9,653 nucleotides of DNA from a bacterium (GTDB lineage: Bacteria > Verrucomicrobiota > Verrucomicrobiae > JAJYAR01), in contig JAJYAR010000063.1 of the NCBI GenBank assembly GCA_021779435.1, positions 1 to 9,653 on the forward strand, given 5' to 3'. Within the stretch, counting starts at the first letter, position 1. Every line of letters begins with the position of its first letter. Below the pieces are notes generated by a model. It was not told the DNA's origin. It saw nothing but the letters and a program-made list of their open reading frames with translations, and ran no database searches. Shown one piece after another: positions 6,072 to 9,653 of this stretch. The translations under genes were made by a program, and so were the position numbers.

Positions 6072-7953
6072 CACTTCTTGCATTGAAAATGTCCTTCGGA
6101 TCGAACACCGGGTCTTCTGTTGGAGATCCATCAAATTCCACGTTATCGCACCCGCGCGTATTGGAAAACGCGCTGGCGCCGTCTTGTCCCGTTTTATTCC
6201 GCCAAGCATCAAATCCGACGATATTCCACGTTCCATAGGAAAAGCCGCGCTTCCAGTTGCGCAGGAAATATCGATTGTGATCAATCGTCACGCCTTCGAT
6301 TTTCCTGCCGGATTCCACGATGGACAGCACGGGAATCCGCATTTTCGGATCATCAAAGAAAAACAATACATCCTTTCCCTTCCCTAGCCCGCAAACCAGA
6401 TTCCACTCAATTTTTGATCCGCGATCTCCTTTCAATCCCTCGTGGATATGGAATCCAAAGTCGTTCGAGTCGGAAAATGAATATGACGGCAAGACGATCG
6501 TATTGTGGGAGATAGTGGTGTTGACAAGAGCATGCGACGCACACGCTCTGCTACCCTCGCAACCGTCATCAACGGCGTTGAACGAGTTGATGACAACATT
6601 CCCAGTCACCCTGGAGTCCGCCAAAGCGGCCCCCGGCCCGGAATTCGATTCATCCGCCAGGGAAATTCCGGGGGCATTGAGCAAGCGAGCACCCTTGGCC
6701 CAGTACCCAAGCAGATCACCCTGTACGCTCGCCTTAGAATGCGAAAAGATGAAGTTATCTTCCGCCACGTCGTTTGGCTGATTGTCGAAGTAGATCTCGG
6801 TAGACCAATTGTCGTAAACGATATTCCTGCGTACAACGTTCGATCCCGTTTCCACCCCTGATTTCGAGCCGTAATTGAGAATCCCCTCGCCACCGCCATG
6901 GTAGACGATGTTTCCCTGGAACAGGCATTGATAACAGGCGTACGCGCCGAAATGCATCGGCCACCCGCCCCAAACGAATCCGTTGTTTCCTCGCGGCCAG
7001 TTCTCCAGTACGTTGTCGTGGACGAGGTTATATAGCGCGCGATCTCCGACCGTGGCGGTCCGGGGCGAATTAGGGACAAACACGACACCCGCGCGCGTAT
7101 TGAATTCGATCTGGCACGCAACGACCGTGATGTGTGATCCACACCCGCTGATTCCGTCGTAGGTCCCCCCGCGAACCGTCAATCCAGCAAAAGTGAGGTG
7201 GTCCGCCATATAGCTGATCGTCGACCGGAACGCGCCGCGATCGACCCGACCATTCCTCGGCACCACGATGTCGGCATCGTTTGGATTTCCCCCATGCGCC
7301 AGCACGGCACCGAAATCGGCATACAACACGCCGCTATCGGCAGCGTAATACCATTGTCCGGAGCCGGGCGCCGGGATCGGTACGGCCTGCCTGGGAATTC
7401 GTTTCGTCTGCCCGTGGCTCACTTCGCGCAAAGGAACATCGTTGACGACAACGGCGACGGGGGTATATTGCAGACCAACAATCTTCCACACCGTCCCGGA
7501 CTCGCGGATCCAAGAACCCGTCGGTATTACAGGCGATCCGTCCACGATCACTTCCCCATCGCCATAGGATCCGAAGGTGATCGGCTTGCCGTTCGTCCCG
7601 GACCTTGCAATCAATGGCGATTCTTTGTACAAGCCTTTGCGGATCAAAACGGTATCGCCCGCGCGCACCCTTCGCGCGGCGGCACCGATGGTTTTCAGCG
7701 GTTCCGACAGGCTGGTTCCGGTGTTTCCATCGTCGCCGTTCTTGCCGTCGACGTAGTATGTGGTTCCGGTCTTCGATGGCGGAACCGCGATAACCGGACC
7801 GGGCCAAAGCCGCCAGTTGGCGGGAAAGCGCACCCCCTGCCAGACAGGTGGGCCGCCCGGTACATCCTCGGACAAGGCGGGATGGGCCCAAGTACACGCC
7901 AGCACCGCGAAAACCGCGAAAGCAAATGACCGGAATCGAGTTGCGCCGTGCAT
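6028..7953 (-). CDS. Exported right-handed parallel beta-helix protein (DUF1565-like N-terminal region)
   Basis: This 641-residue protein starts at ATG 7953, supported by GGAGGA seven bases upstream and an immediate signal peptide (MHGATRFRSFAFAVFAVLAC). The frame stays open upstream to 8163, but that part lies inside the preceding gene. Cleavage could be by signal peptidase I after PALS (residue 28); alternatively Val17-Leu-Ala-Cys20 could act as a loose lipobox. Next comes a module, residues 33-62, shared with the lipoprotein at the right edge. It is followed by a DUF1565-type segment (TTYYVDGKNGDDGNTGTS, PLKTI, GDTVLIRKGLY) typical of pectate-lyase-like beta-helices. Residues about 250-560 carry Asn-rich, irregular repeats (for example SNVVRRNIVYDN, SRVTGNVVINSFNAV, TTISHNTIVLPS), as in stacked beta-helix coils. 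Relatives include polysaccharide lyases, epimerases and non-catalytic binding proteins. I see no catalytic motif I can assign with confidence. It follows the glycosyltransferase by 40 bases, which suggests a glycan-related role in periplasm or cell envelope. Confidence 0.85.
   Translation of the reverse strand: MHGATRFRSFAFAVFAVLACTWAHPALSEDVPGGPPVWQGVRFPANWRLWPGPVIAVPPSKTGTTYYVDGKNGDDGNTGTSLSEPLKTIGAAARRVRAGDTVLIRKGLYKESPLIARSGTNGKPITFGSYGDGEVIVDGSPVIPTGSWIRESGTVWKIVGLQYTPVAVVVNDVPLREVSHGQTKRIPRQAVPIPAPGSGQWYYAADSGVLYADFGAVLAHGGNPNDADIVVPRNGRVDRGAFRSTISYMADHLTFAGLTVRGGTYDGISGCGSHITVVACQIEFNTRAGVVFVPNSPRTATVGDRALYNLVHDNVLENWPRGNNGFVWGGWPMHFGAYACYQCLFQGNIVYHGGGEGILNYGSKSGVETGSNVVRRNIVYDNWSTEIYFDNQPNDVAEDNFIFSHSKASVQGDLLGYWAKGARLLNAPGISLADESNSGPGAALADSRVTGNVVINSFNAVDDGCEGSRACASHALVNTTISHNTIVLPSYSFSDSNDFGFHIHEGLKGDRGSKIEWNLVCGLGKGKDVLFFFDDPKMRIPVLSIVESGRKIEGVTIDHNRYFLRNWKRGFSYGTWNIVGFDAWRNKTGQDGASAFSNTRGCDNVEFDGSPTEDPVFDPKDIFNARSVRSDVGAQWVWDIH
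7768..7857 (-). repeat. Shared 30-residue module, copy 1 (in beta-helix protein)
   Basis: This stretch encodes residues 33-62 of the beta-helix protein, beginning GGPPVWQGVRFPANW and ending AVPPSKT. It aligns without gaps to the module in the lipoprotein at 9563-9652 with 25 of 30 residues identical. The five differences are R/S, N/S, R/K, I/V and K/T. At DNA level the copies are inverted and have diverged, mostly at third positions; the longest exact match I found is 14 bases (7832-7845 against 9575-9588). Confidence 0.85.
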
Positions 7954-7960
7954 GGATCCG

Positions 7961-7966
7961 TCCTCC
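7961..7966 (-). promoter_or_regulatory. Strong ribosome binding site of the beta-helix gene
   Basis: On the minus strand this reads GGAGGA, with 7 bases (7960-7954) before the ATG. It lies in the 40-base gap after the glycosyltransferase stop. It fixes the start at 7953 rather than at any upstream in-frame codon. Confidence 0.8.
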
Positions 7967-7993
7967 AATCTTCCAGAATCAAGCAATCCGCGG

Positions 7994-9250
7994 CTATGCG
8001 TCACCGCTCGGAGAATATGCCGGCGTTTCCACCCGAACGCCCTCGATCGCATCCGCCGCTGCGTGCAAGGTACGCGCAATGCGCAGCGCCTCATTGAAAT
8101 GAACGCGCGCGTCGTATGCCGCCCGGACGCGAACTTCCCGATCGCGCTCCGGGTCCAGAGCAAGTACCGTTCGCAGCACCCGCAGCCAATCCTCGACCGA
8201 GCCCTCCCGGACCAAAAATCCGTTCACGCCGTCCTGGATATAAAGCCTTGATGCGATCGAATCGGTGGCCACGACGATCCGGCCCAGATACATCGCATTG
8301 AGGATCGTCTGATCCGCCGTGCATCGTGTCATGCCCGGGGAAATCGGCATCGCAAAAATCCGGCACTGCGCCGTCCGATTCAAATACTGCCGGTTATCCC
8401 AATCCGAAACGATCGACACGTTCGGATTTCCAGTCGCCAGTACAAACACCTGCGAACTCACATACGCCCGCGGAATGCCGATTTCGACCCGCACCGGCAA
8501 CGACCGAACTGCCCGCAGAAACGTGTCATAGTCGCGGAACGAGTATCCCCCCGTCAAAATGAAGTCCTCCGGCACGTCGGGAACCGCAATATCGTAGCCG
8601 GTCAAGGTCGTCGACCAGGGGATCGCCCGCATCCGCTCTTCCGGAATCGCGAACAATCGCCGATAGATCTCGATTTCCTCCGGCGAATGCGGCTGAACCT
8701 GCCGGGTCAGGCGGCGACCCATCCGCAATAGCAGGGTCTGCACGACGCCCGCCAACCCCGCTGACTTCTGCCAATGCGCATCGACGATGACGTGCGGCGT
8801 TCGAATCCACGGCAGGATGCCCGCCAGCGCAAGATAGAGCAAATCCGCGCGCTCGCCTCCCGCAAGGAGTACGACGTCGTACCGATTGGCACGCCACAAC
8901 AAGCGCAAGATCAGCGCCGGATCGGGGATTCCAACTCGACTCGTCAATCTTCCCATGAAGCTGGCACGCGGCGCCACGGTGTCGATGCACCGGCTCCATT
9001 CCGCGGACTTCGTGTACGGCAGGGTCGAGAGCGCGCGATAGCGCGCAAGGCGTTCGACCGCAGTTCGCAAATAGTCCGCCTGCTCCGACGTCGCAGCGTC
9101 AACCTGATTGCGAAAGTCCTCCCCCCCAAAACCGGCATTTCTCACGATCATCATCCGATACGCTAAGGCACCATTTCTCCCAACGACGGCGCGTGGAAAC
9201 ACCGACGATCCGATGGAGAAGAAACAGGGTAATGCCATTGGCTGAGTCAA
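7994..9250 (-). CDS. GT4-like (GT-B) glycosyltransferase with atypical active-site region
   Basis: This is up to 418 residues, ending in TAG. It resembles GT-B glycosyltransferases of exopolysaccharide clusters. It has an N-terminal Rossmann-like part (YDVVLLAGGERADLLYLALA, then TPHVIVDAHW), a linker with QVQPHSPEEIEIY and AIPWSTTLTGYD, and a C-terminal donor-site half (FILTGGYSFRDYDTFLRAV, TADQTILNAMYLGRIVVATD, LYIQDGVNGFLV). The GT4 Glu-X7-Glu pair is not conserved: the equivalent positions are Cys310 and Asn318, numbered from 9250. The start is uncertain. TTG 9250 has a weak GAG upstream. ATG 9238 and the double ATG at 9154/9151 lack good Shine-Dalgarno sites, and the first 32 codons include AGA and TTA codons that look rare in the neighbouring genes. 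No signal peptide or membrane span is evident, so it is probably cytoplasmic. It leads the minus-strand unit that continues into the beta-helix gene and is divergent from the lipoprotein gene. Sugar specificity is unknown. Confidence 0.82.
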   Translation of the reverse strand: MTQPMALPCFFSIGSSVFPRAVVGRNGALAYRMMIVRNAGFGGEDFRNQVDAATSEQADYLRTAVERLARYRALSTLPYTKSAEWSRCIDTVAPRASFMGRLTSRVGIPDPALILRLLWRANRYDVVLLAGGERADLLYLALAGILPWIRTPHVIVDAHWQKSAGLAGVVQTLLLRMGRRLTRQVQPHSPEEIEIYRRLFAIPEERMRAIPWSTTLTGYDIAVPDVPEDFILTGGYSFRDYDTFLRAVRSLPVRVEIGIPRAYVSSQVFVLATGNPNVSIVSDWDNRQYLNRTAQCRIFAMPISPGMTRCTADQTILNAMYLGRIVVATDSIASRLYIQDGVNGFLVREGSVEDWLRVLRTVLALDPERDREVRVRAAYDARVHFNEALRIARTLHAAADAIEGVRVETPAYSPSGDA

Positions 9251-9367
9251 GCTTCTCGAAACGCCGCCGATTCATGTGAGCAAAAGATTCCACAGGTACC
9301 TTCGCCGCCGCCCTATTGCAAACGACGCAGGACAGTTCGAGGTTGCAGCGGAATCAGGAGGTGAATC
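9251..9367. promoter_or_regulatory. Divergent intergenic region, presumed promoters
   Basis: This 117-base gap separates the minus-strand glycosyltransferase from the plus-strand lipoprotein, so promoters for both directions should lie here, or within 9155-9367 if the glycosyltransferase starts at 9154. TTGCAA at 9316-9321 could be a -35-like element, but I found no convincing -10 partner at the right spacing. No clear operator palindrome or riboswitch was recognised. The assignment rests on gene layout only. Confidence 0.35.
9356..9364 (+). promoter_or_regulatory. Perfect Shine-Dalgarno of the lipoprotein gene
   Basis: AGGAGGTGA is fully complementary over nine bases to the usual 3' end of bacterial 16S rRNA. 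The AGGAGG core ends 6 bases before the ATG at 9368. It is the strongest ribosome binding site in the window and suggests efficient translation. Confidence 0.85.
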
Positions 9368-9653
9368 ATGCGAGCGAATGGCGGGATCGTACTCGCATTG
9401 CTGGTGACGGCAATGCTTTCCGGATGTGGTGGCGGCGGCGGATCGTCCTCTACCGCATCCCAGACCGTTGCCATGCAGGCCGCGCCGGGATCGTCCAGCA
9501 CCACCACCACCGCCGCGTCCTCCGGCAGCACCAGCACGATCGTCCCCTCCAGTCCGGTCGGAGGCGGTCCGCCGGTCTGGCAGGGGGTCTCGTTCCCGGC
9601 GAGCTGGAAGCTGTGGCCCGGGCCGGTCGTTGCCGTCCCGCCGTCCACGACGG
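9368..9653 (+). CDS. Lipoprotein related to the beta-helix protein, 3' truncated by window edge
   Basis: The frame is open from ATG 9368 to the window end, with 95 residues visible. The N-terminus is a type II signal peptide: hydrophobic IVLALLVTAML followed by the lipobox LSGC with Cys20, then a glycine run. Signal peptidase II would cut before Cys20, leaving a membrane-anchored lipoprotein. The +2 residue is Gly rather than Asp, which fits outer-membrane sorting by the Lol system. Residues about 25-62 form a Ser/Thr/Ala/Gly spacer with four consecutive ACC threonine codons. Residues 66-95 repeat the module found in the minus-strand beta-helix protein (GGPPVWQGVSFPASW onward). By analogy the missing part should begin with a TTYYVDG-like DUF1565 segment and continue as a beta-helix; that is a prediction. 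Start choice is firm because of the perfect Shine-Dalgarno and correctly placed signal peptide. The function is presumably glycan binding or processing at the cell envelope. Confidence 0.85.
   Translation, partial: MRANGGIVLALLVTAMLSGCGGGGGSSSTASQTVAMQAAPGSSSTTTTAASSGSTSTIVPSSPVGGGPPVWQGVSFPASWKLWPGPVVAVPPSTT
9563..9652 (+). repeat. Shared 30-residue module, copy 2 (in lipoprotein)
   Basis: This encodes residues 66-95 of the lipoprotein and matches the module at 7768-7857 on the opposite strand, with 25 of 30 residues identical. The core is PPVWQGV, a FPA-x-W step, LWPGPV and AVPPS. Conservation of all three tryptophans and most prolines, with DNA drift at third positions, indicates selection at protein level rather than a recent DNA duplication. 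Confidence 0.85.

Noticed and set aside
7198..7929. Plus-strand open frame of about 243 codons opposite the beta-helix gene
   Set aside because: Its peptide is antisense to a conserved exported protein and carries no domain or export signal of its own.
7954..8163. 70-residue N-terminal extension of the beta-helix protein
   Set aside because: It overlaps the glycosyltransferase coding region and would bury the signal peptide; GGAGGA sits correctly for the ATG at 7953.
9313..9648. Minus-strand open frame of about 111 codons at the right edge
   Set aside because: It is antisense to the lipoprotein. Its resemblance to the complementary frame of the beta-helix gene only reflects the shared module.
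1..9653. CRISPR arrays, insertion sequences, tRNA or rRNA genes
   Set aside because: No regularly spaced direct repeats, transposase motifs with terminal inverted repeats, or structured RNA gene signatures were seen on either strand.

Overview
The window is part of a chromosomal cluster for assembly and export of a surface polysaccharide (exopolysaccharide, capsule or O-antigen type). High GC in most genes, Shine-Dalgarno-led genes, tight operon overlaps, a secretory signal peptide and a lipoprotein signal all point to a Gram-negative bacterium. Beta- or gammaproteobacterium is my best guess, but no ribosomal RNA or housekeeping gene is present to settle it.

Plus strand, 1-6071: one tightly packed operon of four genes. 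(1) An asparagine-synthetase-like amidotransferase cut off by the left edge, whose visible glutaminase part looks degenerate. (2) A GT4-type glycosyltransferase overlapping it by ATGA. (3) A complete, canonical AsnB-type glutamine-dependent amidotransferase starting Met-Cys-Gly-Ile, 5 bases after gene 2. (4) A polytopic membrane protein of the O-antigen ligase / Wzy polymerase superfamily, sharing one base with gene 3 (TGATG).

Minus strand, 9250-6028: a two-gene unit converging on the first operon. It reads, in transcription order, a GT4-like glycosyltransferase with an unusual active-site region, then 40 bases later an exported right-handed parallel beta-helix protein. The 3' ends of the membrane protein and the beta-helix gene overlap tail-to-tail by 44 bases.

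Plus strand, 9368-end: the start of a lipoprotein gene with a perfect nine-base Shine-Dalgarno match, divergent from the glycosyltransferase and running off the right edge. After a Ser/Thr/Gly-rich spacer it carries a 30-residue module (25 of 30 identical) that also sits just before the beta-helix domain of the minus-strand protein. The locus therefore encodes at least two related exported proteins on opposite strands.

How they may work together (inference): the glycosyltransferases build a lipid-linked repeat unit in the cytoplasm. The amidotransferases may add amide nitrogen to a carboxyl group of a sugar or substituent, or make asparagine. The Wzy/WaaL-like protein polymerises or ligates the flipped repeat units in the periplasm. 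The exported beta-helix proteins may bind, trim or modify the finished glycan. No mobile elements, CRISPR arrays, tRNA or rRNA genes were seen, and no stretch over 300 bases lacks a gene.
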